This document shows positions 1 to 9,141 of a stretch of 64,000 bases of DNA, one piece after another. Under the pieces are notes generated by a model, which was given only the letters and a program-made list of their open reading frames with translations, had not been told where the DNA came from and searched no databases. The translations under genes and the position numbers were made by a program. Source of the DNA: Clostridiales bacterium (GTDB lineage Bacteria > Bacillota > Clostridia > Oscillospirales > Oscillospiraceae); NCBI GenBank assembly GCA_902363045.1, contig CABIYX010000003.1, forward strand, positions 65,419 to 129,418, written 5' to 3'. Position 1 is the first letter of the stretch. Each line of letters opens with the position of its first letter.

Positions 1-23
1 AGCTGGCCGCACTGCTGCACTAA
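1..23 (+). CDS. 3' end of an upstream gene (partial)
   Basis: Bases 3-20 read LAALLH and are followed by a TAA at 21-23, just before the next gene's ribosome site. This is the pattern of a gene ending in an operon with the aminotransferase. Too little is present to name a product. Confidence 0.4.
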
Positions 24-37
24 GGAGGTTATACGAC

Positions 38-1168
38 ATGGAAATCAAACCCTTTCTGGTAGAAGAATGGATGAATCAATATGAGGTGGGCGCCCGGTAC
101 AATATCGCCGAGACCTGTGTGGACTCCGTCTCTCTGGACGAGCTGTTCCAGCTCACCGGCGAGGACAAGGAGGCTTTCCTCTCCTCCCTGTGCGCCCGGC
201 GGCTGACCTATGGGGACATCTTCGGTCAGCCCGCCTTCCTGGAGGGGATCTGCCGCCTGTACCGGGACCTGCGCCCGGAGCAGGTGATCCCCACCCACGG
301 CGCTGCCGGAGCCAACCACCACCTGTTCTGCGCCCTGGTGGAGCCGGGTGACAAGGTCATCTCCGTTCTGCCCACCTATCAGCAGCTGTACTCCATCCCC
401 GACGCCCTGGGAGCCCAGGTGGAGCTGCTCCCCCTGTCCCCGGACACCGGCTTTCTGCCCGACCTGGCCCGACTGGAGGAGCTGGCCCAGGGCGGCGTCA
501 AGCTCATCTGCCTGAACAACCCCAACAACCCCACCGGGGCCCTCATGTCCCAGGAGATGCTGGAGGAGATCGTCGCTATCGCCCGCCGCCACGGGGCCTA
601 TATCCTGTGCGACGAGGTGTACCGCCATCTCACCCAGGAGGAGGGCTACTGCCCCTCCATCGTGGACCTGTATGAGAAGGGCATCAGCGTCAGCAGTATG
701 TCCAAGGTGTTCTCCCTGGCTGGGGTCCGGCTGGGCTGGATCGCCTCCCGGGATCCCGGGGTACTGGAACACTGCCTCATCCACCGGGACTACGACCTCA
801 TCAGCTGCGGAATGCTGGATGAGACGGTAGCCGCCCTGGCCCTGAAGCACGGAGACAAGCTGCTGGCCCGCAACCGGGGCATCGTGCGGGAGAACCTGTC
901 CATTTTGGACAGCTGGGTCCGGAAGGAGCCCCATGTCTCCTATGTCAAGCCCCAGGCCGGGACCACCGCCCTGGTGTACTACGACCTGGACATCCCCTCC
1001 TATGATTTCTGCCGGGAGATGTATCACACCACCGGGGCCTTCGTCACCCCGGGCGACTGCTTCCAGCAGGAGCGCTGTGTCCGGGTGGGCTACGCCTGTG
1101 ACCGGCAGACCCTGGTGGACGGCCTGGAGGCCATGAGCGCCTTCCTGGCCCAGAAGTCCCAGAACTGA
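38..1168 (+). CDS. PLP-dependent class I/II aminotransferase
   Basis: This 376-residue protein has the fold-type I aminotransferase signatures: NPNNPTG at 161-167, the cofactor-contacting D192 followed by EVY, and the Schiff-base lysine K223 in SMSKVFSLAGVRLGW. Length is normal for the family. The start follows a strong AAGGAGG nine bases upstream. It would transfer an amino group between an amino acid and a 2-oxo acid in the cytoplasm; the substrate cannot be read from the sequence. It sits at the end of an operon whose earlier genes lie outside the window and is followed by a bidirectional terminator facing the liv operon. Confidence 0.85.
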   Translation: MEIKPFLVEEWMNQYEVGARYNIAETCVDSVSLDELFQLTGEDKEAFLSSLCARRLTYGDIFGQPAFLEGICRLYRDLRPEQVIPTHGAAGANHHLFCALVEPGDKVISVLPTYQQLYSIPDALGAQVELLPLSPDTGFLPDLARLEELAQGGVKLICLNNPNNPTGALMSQEMLEEIVAIARRHGAYILCDEVYRHLTQEEGYCPSIVDLYEKGISVSSMSKVFSLAGVRLGWIASRDPGVLEHCLIHRDYDLISCGMLDETVAALALKHGDKLLARNRGIVRENLSILDSWVRKEPHVSYVKPQAGTTALVYYDLDIPSYDFCREMYHTTGAFVTPGDCFQQERCVRVGYACDRQTLVDGLEAMSAFLAQKSQN

Positions 1169-1177
1169 ATCCAGACG

Positions 1178-1229
1178 AAAAAAACGCTGCCGGAGGCCGC
1201 TGTTAGGGCGGTCTCCGGCAACGTTTTTT
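1178..1229. terminator. Bidirectional rho-independent terminator
   Basis: An A-run, a stem of about 16 pairs with two mismatches and a six-base loop, and a T-run lie between two convergent genes. It can end transcription of the aminotransferase and of the liv operon. Confidence 0.85.
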
Positions 1230-1271
1230 GTTGTCATAAAATACCGGAATCTTCTTGGATGGGAAGCCCCG

Positions 1272-1982
1272 TCAGCCGCCCAGGTAGGCGCGCTTGATCT
1301 CCGGGCTCTCGATCAGCTCCGCGCCAGTGCCGGTGGCCACGATCTTTCCGGTCTCCATCACATAGCCCCGGTGGGCCACGGACAGAGCCATCTGTGCGTT
1401 CTGCTCCACCAGCAGGATGGTGGAGCCCTTCCGGTTCAGGTCCTTGATGATGTCAAAGATCTGCTCCACCAGGATGGGGGCCAGGCCCATAGAGGGCTCG
1501 TCCAGCATCAGCAGCTTGGGATGGGACATGAGGGCGCGGCCCATGGCCAGCATCTGCTGCTCGCCGCCGGACAGCGTGCCCGCCACCTGGCTGCGCCGCT
1601 CCTTCAGACGGGGAAACAGGTCGTACACCATCTCCAGATCCCGGGGCACACCGGCGGGGGGCTGGGTATAGGCCCCCATCTCCAGGTTCTCCTCCACCGA
1701 CATCTGAAGGAACACCCGCCGTCCCTCTGGCACCTGGGCCAGGCCCCGGCCCACCAGCTTGTCGGCGCTCACAGTGTTGATGTCCTGTCCATCAAAGAGG
1801 ATGCTCCCCGTCTTGGAGCGGAGCAGACCGGAGACGGTCTGGAGTGTGGTGGTCTTGCCTGCACCGTTGGCCCCGATGAGGGTGACGATCTCCCCCTGAT
1901 TGACCTGGAAGGAGATGTCCTTGATGGCGTGGATGGCCCCGTAATAGACATTGATGCCCTCTACCTTCAGCAGTGTCTCCAT
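1272..1982 (-). CDS. livF: Branched-chain amino-acid ABC transporter ATPase LivF
   Basis: This 236-residue ATPase has Walker A (GANGAGKTT), the signature LSGGEQQ and Walker B (LLMLDEPS) in order, and the short C-terminus of the LivF branch. It is the second ATP-hydrolysing subunit of a hydrophobic amino-acid importer at the inner face of the membrane. It is the last gene of livK-H-M-G-F, starting three bases after livG ends, so it is translationally linked to it. The exact ligand (leucine, isoleucine, valine or another amide or amino acid) is set by the binding protein and is not known. Confidence 0.93.
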   Translation of the reverse strand: METLLKVEGINVYYGAIHAIKDISFQVNQGEIVTLIGANGAGKTTTLQTVSGLLRSKTGSILFDGQDINTVSADKLVGRGLAQVPEGRRVFLQMSVEENLEMGAYTQPPAGVPRDLEMVYDLFPRLKERRSQVAGTLSGGEQQMLAMGRALMSHPKLLMLDEPSMGLAPILVEQIFDIIKDLNRKGSTILLVEQNAQMALSVAHRGYVMETGKIVATGTGAELIESPEIKRAYLGG

Positions 1983-1985
1983 CGG

Positions 1986-2837
1986 TCACGCCTCCTTCCG
2001 CTTGCCCAGATAGGCCTCAATGACCACCGGGTCGTTTTTGATCTCGTCCGGGGTGCCCTTGGCAATGATCTGCCCGAAGTTGAGCACCGCGATGCCCTCA
2101 CAGATCCCCATGACCAGGTTCATGTCGTGCTCGATGAGGAGGATGGCAATGCCGAAGGTGTCCCGGATCTTGACGATGTTGTCCATGAGCTCCGCGGTCT
2201 CCGAGGGGTTCATGCCCGCCGCCGGCTCGTCCAGCAGCAGCAGGCTGGGGTTGGTGGCCAGGGCCCGGACGATCTCCAGCTTCCGTTGGTCGCCGTAGGG
2301 CAGGGAGCCCGCCTTGTATTTGGCCAGATAGCCCATGTCGAAGATGGACAGCAACTCCATGGCCCGCTCGTGGGCCAGCTTCTCCGCGCTCCAGTATTGG
2401 GGCAGGCGGAGGATCCCCGACCACATATTATAGTTGATGTGGTTGTGCAGGCCCAGCTTCACGTTGTCCTCCACACTCAGGTTGGAGAACAGGCGGATGT
2501 TCTGGAAGGTACGGGCGATGCCCGCCTTGTTCACCTGGACGGTGTTCATATTGTGGGTGTCCACCCCGTCCACCAGGATGGTCCCCCGGGTGGGCTGGTA
2601 CACCTTGGTCAACAGATTGAACACTGTGGTCTTGCCCGCGCCGTTGGGGCCGATGAGGCCGGCGATCTCGGTGCGGCCGATGGCCATGTTGAAGTCCTTC
2701 ACCGCCGCCAGGCCGCCGAAGTCGATGCCCAGGTGGCGGCACTCCAGGATGGGGCTTTTATCGATATCCCGCTCCGGGATCTTATTGGTACTGGGTACCG
2801 GGACCAGCTTGACAGGTTCCTTTTGCATCCGACTCAT
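1986..2837 (-). CDS. livG: Branched-chain amino-acid ABC transporter ATPase LivG
   Basis: This 283-residue ATPase carries GPNGAGKTT, a LivG-type signature region (LPYGDQRKLEIVRAL) and LLLLDEPAAGMNP. The Y-G-D-Q form of the signature and the C-terminal AYLG are typical of LivG. It pairs with LivF to power import through LivH/LivM. Its first about 30 residues are a charged extension before the domain starts at ILECRHLGIDFGG. The start codon overlaps the livM stop by four bases, which implies translational coupling. Confidence 0.93.
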   Translation of the reverse strand: MSRMQKEPVKLVPVPSTNKIPERDIDKSPILECRHLGIDFGGLAAVKDFNMAIGRTEIAGLIGPNGAGKTTVFNLLTKVYQPTRGTILVDGVDTHNMNTVQVNKAGIARTFQNIRLFSNLSVEDNVKLGLHNHINYNMWSGILRLPQYWSAEKLAHERAMELLSIFDMGYLAKYKAGSLPYGDQRKLEIVRALATNPSLLLLDEPAAGMNPSETAELMDNIVKIRDTFGIAILLIEHDMNLVMGICEGIAVLNFGQIIAKGTPDEIKNDPVVIEAYLGKRKEA

Positions 2838-3907
2838 TTCGCCGCGCCTCCTTTCTTTTCTGCTCTGCGCTCACGCAGACGAGCGAAGAAGCCCCAGATG
2901 GCGGGATTGTTGGTGGCCAGCATCACCAGGATCAGCACGATGGCATACACCAGCATCCGGTAGTCGGCAAACTGCCGCAGGGCCTCGGGCAGGATGGTCA
3001 GGGCCGCCGCCGCGATGACAGAGCCCCACATATTGCCCAGGCCGCCCAGCACCACAAACACCAGGATCAGGATCGAGGTGTTGAAGTCGAATTTGGTGGC
3101 CACGAAGGTGGTCTGGCTGCATCCGTACAGCGTCCCGGCCGCGCCCGCCAGGGCGGCGGAGGTGACGAAGGCGATCATCTTGTACTTGGTGACGCTGATG
3201 CCCACGCTCTCGGCGGCAATGCGGTTGTCCCGGGCGGCCATGATGGCCCGTCCGGTGCGGCTGTTGACCAGATTGAAGATGACCACCAGGGTGATCATCA
3301 CCAGCACAAAGCCCACGGTGAAGGTGGAGATGCGCTGGGTATTCATCACGCCCATGGGACCGCGGATCAGCTGGAGGCCGCCCTCCTCCAGGGCGTTCTT
3401 ATCGGTGAGAAAGCTGAAGTGCAGCCCCTTTTTGTCCACCCCCAGATAGGTGTTGGTGAGCACACTTTTGATGATTTCTCCGAACGCCAGCGTCACGATG
3501 GCCAGATAGTCGCCGTTGAGGCGCAGCACCGGAATTCCGATGAGGAATCCAAAGAAGCCGGCCAGGGCAGCGCCGATCACCATCGCCACCCCCAGGCGCA
3601 CCGGCGTGAAGGGGATCAGCTCCGCCAGCCCGTTGGCGGCGGCGCAGCCCAGGAACGCGCCGATGCTCATAAAGCCCGCGTGGCCCAGGGACAACTCCCC
3701 GGACACGCCCACCACCAGGTTCAGGGCCAGGGCCATGGTCACATAGGCACAGATGGGGATCAGCTGTCCCTCCAGAACCGAGCCCAGCCCCGTGGTCATC
3801 CGTATCAGCTGGAGGATCACAAAGGCGCCCACCACCAGGGCATAGGTAAATACGCTGGACCGGGTGGTCTTATTCATATTTGCAAGTCGGTTGACAACAC
3901 GGCTCAT
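2834..3907 (-). CDS. livM: Branched-chain amino-acid ABC permease LivM
   Basis: This permease of about 357 residues has eight or more hydrophobic segments and the LivM hallmarks LNLVVGVSGELSLGHAGFM near residue 65 and the EAA-like region around ARDNRIAAESVGI. I chose the ATG at 3907 because AGGTGG lies five bases upstream; a GTG nine bases earlier is also in frame. It forms the membrane channel with LivH. The 3' end overlaps livG by four bases. Confidence 0.92.
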   Translation of the reverse strand: MSRVVNRLANMNKTTRSSVFTYALVVGAFVILQLIRMTTGLGSVLEGQLIPICAYVTMALALNLVVGVSGELSLGHAGFMSIGAFLGCAAANGLAELIPFTPVRLGVAMVIGAALAGFFGFLIGIPVLRLNGDYLAIVTLAFGEIIKSVLTNTYLGVDKKGLHFSFLTDKNALEEGGLQLIRGPMGVMNTQRISTFTVGFVLVMITLVVIFNLVNSRTGRAIMAARDNRIAAESVGISVTKYKMIAFVTSAALAGAAGTLYGCSQTTFVATKFDFNTSILILVFVVLGGLGNMWGSVIAAAALTILPEALRQFADYRMLVYAIVLILVMLATNNPAIWGFFARLRERRAEKKGGAAK

Positions 3908-3917
3908 AGCTACCACC

Positions 3918-4838
3918 TCACACTTTCTCGCGCACGGTCTTGCCCAGCAGACCGGCGGGCTTCACCAGCAGCACCACGATCAGCACGCCGAACACCACCG
4001 CCGTGGACAGCTGGGTGGAGATGTAGGCCCCGGCGAAGATCTCGATGACGCCCAGCAGCAGGCCGCCCAGCAGGGCCCCGGGGATGGAGCCGATCCCGCC
4101 GAACACGGCGGCGGTGAAGGCCTTGATGCCCGGCATGGAGCCGGTGGTGGGGGTGAGGGTGGGGTAGGCGGAGCACAGCAGCACACCGGCGATGGCCGCC
4201 AGGGCCGAGCCGATGGCGAAGGTCATGGAGATGGTGCGGTTGACGTTGATGCCCATCAGCTGGGCGGCCCCCTTGTCCTCTGAGACGGCGCGCATGGCCT
4301 TGCCCATCTTGGTCCGCCCGGTGAAGGCGGTGAGGGCCAGCATGATGACCACACAGGCGGCGATGGTCACCAGGGTGACGTGGGAGATGGTCAGCGGGCC
4401 GATCTTCTGGCTGCCGCTGCCCACAATGGGGGAGAAGATCTTGGGGCTGGAGGACCACAGGATCAGAGCAGAGTTCTGGAGGAAATAGCTCACGCCGATG
4501 GCGGTGATGAGCACCGCCAGAGAGGGCGCCTGGCGCAGGGGCTTATAGGCCAGCCCCTCGATGACCACGCCCAGAACGGTGCACACCGCCATGGACAGCA
4601 CAACGCCCGCCAGGGCGGGCACTACTGCGGCGGCCATGCTCCCCGCCTCAAACATGGGGCTCAGGCCGGTCATGGCAAAGAAGCACACATAGGCCCCCAC
4701 CATGATCACGTCGCCGTGGGCGAAGTTGAGCATTTTGGCGATGCCGTATACCATGGTATACCCCAGGGCGATGATGGCATAGACGCTGCCCAGGCTCAAG
4801 CCCCGGATCAGATAGTCCAACAGGGTCAAAACATCCAT
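3918..4838 (-). CDS. livH: Branched-chain amino-acid ABC permease LivH
   Basis: This 306-residue multi-pass permease has the family motif GLSLGSVYAIIALGYTMVYGI at its N-terminus and the cytoplasmic loop MRAVSEDKGAAQLMGINV that contacts the ATPases. It partners with LivM. It follows the binding-protein gene by about 160 bases. That gap holds a GC-rich hairpin (about 4938-4976) without a clear T-run, which may lower downstream expression relative to the binding protein. Confidence 0.93.
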   Translation of the reverse strand: MDVLTLLDYLIRGLSLGSVYAIIALGYTMVYGIAKMLNFAHGDVIMVGAYVCFFAMTGLSPMFEAGSMAAAVVPALAGVVLSMAVCTVLGVVIEGLAYKPLRQAPSLAVLITAIGVSYFLQNSALILWSSSPKIFSPIVGSGSQKIGPLTISHVTLVTIAACVVIMLALTAFTGRTKMGKAMRAVSEDKGAAQLMGINVNRTISMTFAIGSALAAIAGVLLCSAYPTLTPTTGSMPGIKAFTAAVFGGIGSIPGALLGGLLLGVIEIFAGAYISTQLSTAVVFGVLIVVLLVKPAGLLGKTVREKV

Positions 4839-4996
4839 AATTCACTCACCTTTTCTCTCTCCTTTTTTTCTTTGGACGCATGGGAAAAACGCCGGGCCTG
4901 CCGGCCCCTTTCCCACACATCCCGGCCAAAAGGAAGGCTCCCCCCGCGGGCGGTACACAGGCCCCCGCGGGGAGAGGCGCTTCCGGTCACACAGGC

Positions 4997-6181
4997 TCAG
5001 TCCATGCCCACATAGGCGCCGTCCTGGATGACCATGCCCTTGGGGCTCTTGGACACCGCGCCGGTGGCATCCCAGGTGATGCCCGCGCCGTCTCCGGTCA
5101 GGCCGGTGAAGGTGATGGTGGGGAAGGTCTCCTTCATCTTGGCGTTCAACTCGGCCGCGCTCATGTCGGGGGTGCAGCCGGCGGTCTCCAGGGCCAGCTT
5201 ATAGGCATACACGCAGTCATAGGCGTCGGCGGCGAACTGAATGGGGGTCTCGCCGTACTGCTCCTGGTACTTCTTGACAAAGTTCTGGGTGGCCTCGTCC
5301 TCATCGTCGGCGTTGAAGGGAGTCAGCAGCATGACGCCCTCGGCCAGAGCGGGGTCAAAGTTCTTCATGGTGAGGATGCCGTCCATGCCGTCCACGCCGA
5401 AGAACTTGGGAGCATAGCCCATGGCCTTGGCCTGGCTGAGGATCAGGGAGGCGGGCTCATAGTAGATGGGCAGGAACAGCAGGTCAGCATCGTCCTGCTT
5501 GGCCTGGGTCAGCTGGACGTTGAAGTCGTTCTGAGAGTCGGTGGTAAAGGTGGCGTTGCCCACCACGTTCAGGCCCAGCTTTTCAGCCTCAGCCATGAAC
5601 TTATCCTTGATGCCGGTGGAGTAGTTGTCGTCGCTCTTCCAAATGATGAAGATCTTCTCCCCCAGCTGCTGCTCCGCGATGTACTGGGCGGAGGCCAGGC
5701 CCTGGTTGGGATCAGAGAAGCACATCTGATACACGTTGTCCTTGCCGGCGATCACATCGGGGGAGGAGGCAGAGGGGGTGAGGGCAAAGATGCCGTCCTC
5801 CTGGTTCAGGGCGGAGGTGCTGATGCCAGGCTGGGAGGTGACGGAGCCCAGGGAGATCTGCATTCCCCACTCCTTCAGCGCGTTATAGGCGTTGACCGCC
5901 TTCTCCGGGTCGTGCTGGTCGTCCTCATACTTCAGGTCGAACTGGATGGCGCCACCCTGGGCGTTAATCTCGTCCACGGCGATCTGCGCGCCCCGCTGGG
6001 CGGCCAGGCCGTAGATGGAGGCCCCTCCGGTGAGGGGGCCGGTGCCGCCCAGCTTGAAGGCGGTGCCGGCGGTGCTGTCCGTGCCGCTGGACGCCGCGCC
6101 GGAGCCGGAGCCGCCGCAGGCGGTCATGGACAGGGTCATGGCCGCGGCCATGGCAAAGGCAAGAAACTTTTTGCTGTTCAT
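4997..6181 (-). CDS. livK: Branched-chain amino-acid type ABC substrate-binding lipoprotein
   Basis: The 394-residue product begins with a lipoprotein signal peptide (MNSKKF, a hydrophobic stretch, then MTAC with the lipidated cysteine at residue 22) and continues as a periplasmic-binding-protein type I fold (Peripla_BP_6): GPLTGGASIYGLAAQRGAQ, the EKAVNAYN region and a C-terminal KMKETFPTITFTGLTG. It captures the ligand at the outer membrane face for LivHMGF. I chose the ATG at 6181, which has AGGAGAGG eight bases upstream; upstream in-frame codons fall inside the terminator hairpin. It is first in the liv operon. Confidence 0.92.
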   Translation of the reverse strand: MNSKKFLAFAMAAAMTLSMTACGGSGSGAASSGTDSTAGTAFKLGGTGPLTGGASIYGLAAQRGAQIAVDEINAQGGAIQFDLKYEDDQHDPEKAVNAYNALKEWGMQISLGSVTSQPGISTSALNQEDGIFALTPSASSPDVIAGKDNVYQMCFSDPNQGLASAQYIAEQQLGEKIFIIWKSDDNYSTGIKDKFMAEAEKLGLNVVGNATFTTDSQNDFNVQLTQAKQDDADLLFLPIYYEPASLILSQAKAMGYAPKFFGVDGMDGILTMKNFDPALAEGVMLLTPFNADDEDEATQNFVKKYQEQYGETPIQFAADAYDCVYAYKLALETAGCTPDMSAAELNAKMKETFPTITFTGLTGDGAGITWDATGAVSKSPKGMVIQDGAYVGMD

Positions 6182-6209
6182 AGAAACCTCTCCTTTTTTC
6201 AACAGGATG

Positions 6210-6238
6210 GATATATTAAAAGGGCGGCTCCGTTCCAA
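6210..6238 (-). promoter_or_regulatory. Candidate liv operon promoter overlapping a terminator arm
   Basis: On the minus strand TTGGAA (6233-6238) is separated by 17 bases from TATATC (6210-6215). The match is imperfect, but only about 33 bases separate the upstream terminator from the livK start, so a promoter must overlap it, or the liv genes rely on read-through. Confidence 0.35.
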
Positions 6239-6260
6239 AGAACGGAGCCGCCCTTTTAAT
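6215..6260 (-). terminator. Perfect 21-bp stem rho-independent terminator
   Basis: Arms 6215-6235 and 6240-6260 are exact reverse complements with a four-base loop. On the minus strand the stem ends in TTTTAAT, directly after the stop of the small membrane protein gene. Confidence 0.85.
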
Positions 6261-6262
6261 CC

Positions 6263-6562
6263 TTAATGGATGGAAAGCGGTTGCCTCTTTGGAACAGTGC
6301 TTCGGCCCTCCAGGGCCAGAATAATCAACAGCCCGGCTACGCACAGTACAGACAGTACGTTCACCAGCAGGAGGGACCCGGCCAGAAGGCGCACGAACCC
6401 CGCCAGGATAACAAAAAAGGACACCATCATCATGGTGTCCAACAGGCTCACAGAGGCATTTCCAGACTGGGCCTGGAAATTCGCGCAGGAGGAAGCGGCC
6501 GCTGCCATTCCGGCGGCAGAAGCGCAGCTGTACGCGTTGTGTCCGCAGCTCTGCTTCTTCAT
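6263..6562 (-). CDS. Small membrane protein of unknown function
   Basis: I do not recognise this 99-residue protein. Its N-terminal third is rich in Cys, Ala and Ser (KKQSCGHNAYSCASAAG). It then has two hydrophobic segments (roughly residues 43-62 and 66-84) split by a short loop, so it is probably a two-pass membrane protein. I chose the ATG at 6562 because GGGGAGAGGG lies just upstream. It has its own TTGACT-17-TACAAT promoter and a perfect terminator, so it is probably a real single-gene unit. Confidence 0.6.
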   Translation of the reverse strand: MKKQSCGHNAYSCASAAGMAAAASSCANFQAQSGNASVSLLDTMMMVSFFVILAGFVRLLAGSLLLVNVLSVLCVAGLLIILALEGRSTVPKRQPLSIH

Positions 6563-6608
6563 GCTCCCTCTCCCCTTTCCAGCTCTGGATGGTTGTGAAT
6601 TTTGTTCT

Positions 6609-6637
6609 ATTGTAAAGCACCCTCCGCAATTAGTCAA
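6609..6637 (-). promoter_or_regulatory. Sigma-A promoter of the small membrane protein gene
   Basis: Minus-strand TTGACT (6632-6637), a 17-base spacer and TACAAT (6609-6614) lie about 47 bases before the start codon. Confidence 0.65.
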
Positions 6638-6787
6638 TGGTGCTTTCCACCAGAATCCAGAAAAAGTACACCCCACTTCATGTCCGTTCTGCACAGAATT
6701 TTGTCCATGTGCGACGGTCATACCGCAAAAAGCGACCGGGCCGCGCCTCCGGCGGAAGCCAGAGACGGACCCGGTCCAGATCCATGT

Positions 6788-7480
6788 TCACAGCTCTGTC
6801 AGCGGCATGGGCGCGGGGACCTTCTCCCGGTCCGTGCTGTCATAGGCCCGGGACAGCTCCTCCAGGGCCACATCCTGGTCAGCCAGCAGGGCGTTCACCT
6901 GCTCCAGGCATTTCCCCGCCTTCTCCAGCTGGTCCGCCGCATGGGAGACGGTGGACTCCACCTCGCTGCGCAGGGCGTCGTACTCCAGCTGGACCCGGCC
7001 CAGCCACTGCTCCATTCCCCGGCGCAGCTCCCGCGCCTGTCCGTCCGCCTCATTCAGCACGTTCTGCGCCCGGCAGTGGGCCTCCAGCTCCACCCCGGCG
7101 GCCCGCTCCTTGACGGCCGTGTAGGCTGCCGCCCCGGGCTCCAGCTCCGCCACACGGCGGCGCAGGCTGTCCCGCTCCCGGCGCAGCTCCTCCAGCTCCC
7201 GGCTCTGGGCCTCCTCCCGCTCCCGGCTGGCCTCCAGCACCGCCTTCACCTGCTCCAGCTGCTGGCTCAGGCTCTCCCGGTCCCGGTTGAGGATGGTCAC
7301 ACGCTCCTCCTGGTCCGACTCCTGAGAGGCCAGCTTCCGCCGGTCCTCCTCCGCCTCCTCCAGGCACCGCTGAAGCTCTTGCTGCTTCTGAGCGTTCTCC
7401 GCCGCCGTCTTTTCCAAATAGTCCAGCACATCCTGCCGGTTGAAGCCGCCGAAGGCGGCGCTGCGAAAGGGATGGTCCAT
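6788..7480 (-). CDS. DivIVA-like coiled-coil protein
   Basis: This 230-residue protein begins with a short conserved head, FGGFNRQDVLDYLEK, like the DivIVA/GpsB-type heads of many Clostridia. It continues as an almost unbroken coiled coil of Glu, Arg, Gln and Leu heptads (about residues 20-125), followed by an alanine-rich helical region. Such proteins sit at the membrane in division or envelope organisation; the role here is inferred only from the head and the coil. The start follows GGAGACGAGG. Genes on both sides are unrelated, so it is probably monocistronic. Confidence 0.65.
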   Translation of the reverse strand: MDHPFRSAAFGGFNRQDVLDYLEKTAAENAQKQQELQRCLEEAEEDRRKLASQESDQEERVTILNRDRESLSQQLEQVKAVLEASREREEAQSRELEELRRERDSLRRRVAELEPGAAAYTAVKERAAGVELEAHCRAQNVLNEADGQARELRRGMEQWLGRVQLEYDALRSEVESTVSHAADQLEKAGKCLEQVNALLADQDVALEELSRAYDSTDREKVPAPMPLTEL

Positions 7481-7584
7481 GGGGCACCTCGTCTCCGCCC
7501 CTTTCGGGGCAATTTGTCATATTCCGTGTTATTTTATCACATTCCCGGCGGAATTACAATTCCAGCCTGCGCCTTCGTCAGGAT

Positions 7585-7613
7585 TTGACGCAAACTTGAA
7601 AATACGCTATACT
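7585..7613 (+). promoter_or_regulatory. Promoter of the MBOAT operon
   Basis: TTGACG (7585-7590), a 17-base spacer and TATACT (7608-7613). The leader to the MBOAT start is about 90 bases. Confidence 0.7.
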
Positions 7614-7710
7614 TAAGCTGTCAAAACCGCCCAGTTCTGGCCCGATCCCCGGGGATGTACGATCTTCCCCGCACCCGTTTTCCTGATCCTAGGTCAAAGG
7701 GGGCCTCCTG

Positions 7711-9129
7711 ATGGTATTCAGCAGCCTTGTGTTTTTGCTATTCTTTCTGCCCGCCCTGATTCTGGTCTATTATCTCGTCCCCGCCCGGTTCCGGGGACTT
7801 CGGAACCTGATCCTACTGGGGGCCAGCCTCTTCTTTTACTGGTGGGGGGCCGGTCCGCTGGTCCTTTTGATGCTCCTGTCCATCGCCGTCAACTATGTGG
7901 GCGGCCTGCTGGCCGGTCAGAGGGACCGGCCCCGGCTGGCCCGGGCGGGGCTGCTCTTCGCCGTGTGCGCCGGGCTGGGCCTGCTGGCCTGGTTCAAGTA
8001 CGCCGGATTCCTGGCCCGGACCATCTGCGGCCTGGGCTTTTCCATCCCCATCCCACAGGTCACTTTGCCCATCGGCATCTCCTTTTTCACCTTCCAGGGC
8101 CTCAGCTATGTGATCGATGTGTACCGCGGGGACGCCCCGATCCAGAAGAATCCGCTAGACACGGCCCTGTATGTGGCCCTGTTTCCCCAGCTGGTGGCCG
8201 GCCCCATCGTGCGGTACACCACCGTGATGGAGGAGATCGCCCACCGGGAGGAGAGTTTAACGGAGTTTGCCGCCGGAGCCACCCGATTCTGCTTCGGTCT
8301 GGCGAAAAAGATGGTGCTGGCCAACTCCATGGGCCAGATCGCCGACGGAGTCTTTGGCCAGACAGCGGCCAACCTGGACCCCGGCCTGGCCTGGGTGGGT
8401 GCTCTGGCCTATACCTTCCAGATCTACTTTGATTTCTCCGCCTACTCGGATATGGCCATCGGCCTGGGTCGTATGTTCGGTTTCCACTTCCTGGAGAATT
8501 TCAACTATCCCTACATCTCCCGCTCCGTCACTGAGTTCTGGCGGCGGTGGCATATCTCCCTCAGCTCCTGGTTCCGGGACTATGTGTATATCCCTTTGGG
8601 AGGCAACCGCTGCTCCAGGCCTAAGCAGATCCGCAACATTCTGGCGGTGTGGCTGCTCACCGGCCTGTGGCACGGGGCCGCCTGGACCTTTATCCTGTGG
8701 GGGCTGTGGTTCTGTGTGCTGCTGCTGGGTGAAAAATTTCTGTGGGGAAAGTATCTGGAGCGGCTGCCCGGCCTGATCCGCTGGGCCTGCGCCATGCTGG
8801 CCGTCATCCTCAGCTGGGTGCTGTTCCGGGCGGCAGATCTGGAGCAAGCCCTGGCCTATCTGGGGGCCATGTTCAGCCAAACCACCGGCCTGGCCCAGGA
8901 CGGTCAGGCGGTCTACTACCTGCTCCAGTTCTGGCCGGAGTGGATCCTCGCCCTCATTGCCTTCCTGCCGGTGAAGCAGTGGCTCCAGTCCTGGCTGGAG
9001 GCCCGCGGGTCCGCCGGACAGAGGATCGCCCTGTGGGCGCCCCGGGTACTGGCCCTGGGGCTGCTGGTCCTCTCCTATGGGCTGCTGGTCACCGGCTCCT
9101 TCAACCCCTTTATTTATTTCCAATTTTAA
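7711..9129 (+). CDS. MBOAT-family membrane O-acyltransferase (AlgI/DltB-like)
   Basis: The 472-residue multi-pass membrane protein has MBOAT motifs. PQLVAGPIVRY lies near residue 150, the YSDMAIGLGRMFGF region follows, then FWRRWHISLSSWFRDYVYIPLGG, and the catalytic histidine is in LLTGLWHGAAWTFILWG. AlgI/PatA-type enzymes pass acyl groups across the membrane to an extracellular SGNH/DHHW-type acyltransferase, and the next gene is of that kind. The likely role is therefore O-acetylation of an exported polysaccharide or cell-wall polymer. It is first in a three-gene operon, with 12 bases to the next gene. Confidence 0.9.
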   Translation: MVFSSLVFLLFFLPALILVYYLVPARFRGLRNLILLGASLFFYWWGAGPLVLLMLLSIAVNYVGGLLAGQRDRPRLARAGLLFAVCAGLGLLAWFKYAGFLARTICGLGFSIPIPQVTLPIGISFFTFQGLSYVIDVYRGDAPIQKNPLDTALYVALFPQLVAGPIVRYTTVMEEIAHREESLTEFAAGATRFCFGLAKKMVLANSMGQIADGVFGQTAANLDPGLAWVGALAYTFQIYFDFSAYSDMAIGLGRMFGFHFLENFNYPYISRSVTEFWRRWHISLSSWFRDYVYIPLGGNRCSRPKQIRNILAVWLLTGLWHGAAWTFILWGLWFCVLLLGEKFLWGKYLERLPGLIRWACAMLAVILSWVLFRAADLEQALAYLGAMFSQTTGLAQDGQAVYYLLQFWPEWILALIAFLPVKQWLQSWLEARGSAGQRIALWAPRVLALGLLVLSYGLLVTGSFNPFIYFQF

Positions 9130-9141
9130 GGAGGACCCTCC

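Noticed and set aside
4938..4976. GC-rich hairpin between livK and livH as a terminator
   Set aside because: The arms pair, but the minus-strand sequence after the stem has no real T-run, and livHMGF must be transcribed through it.
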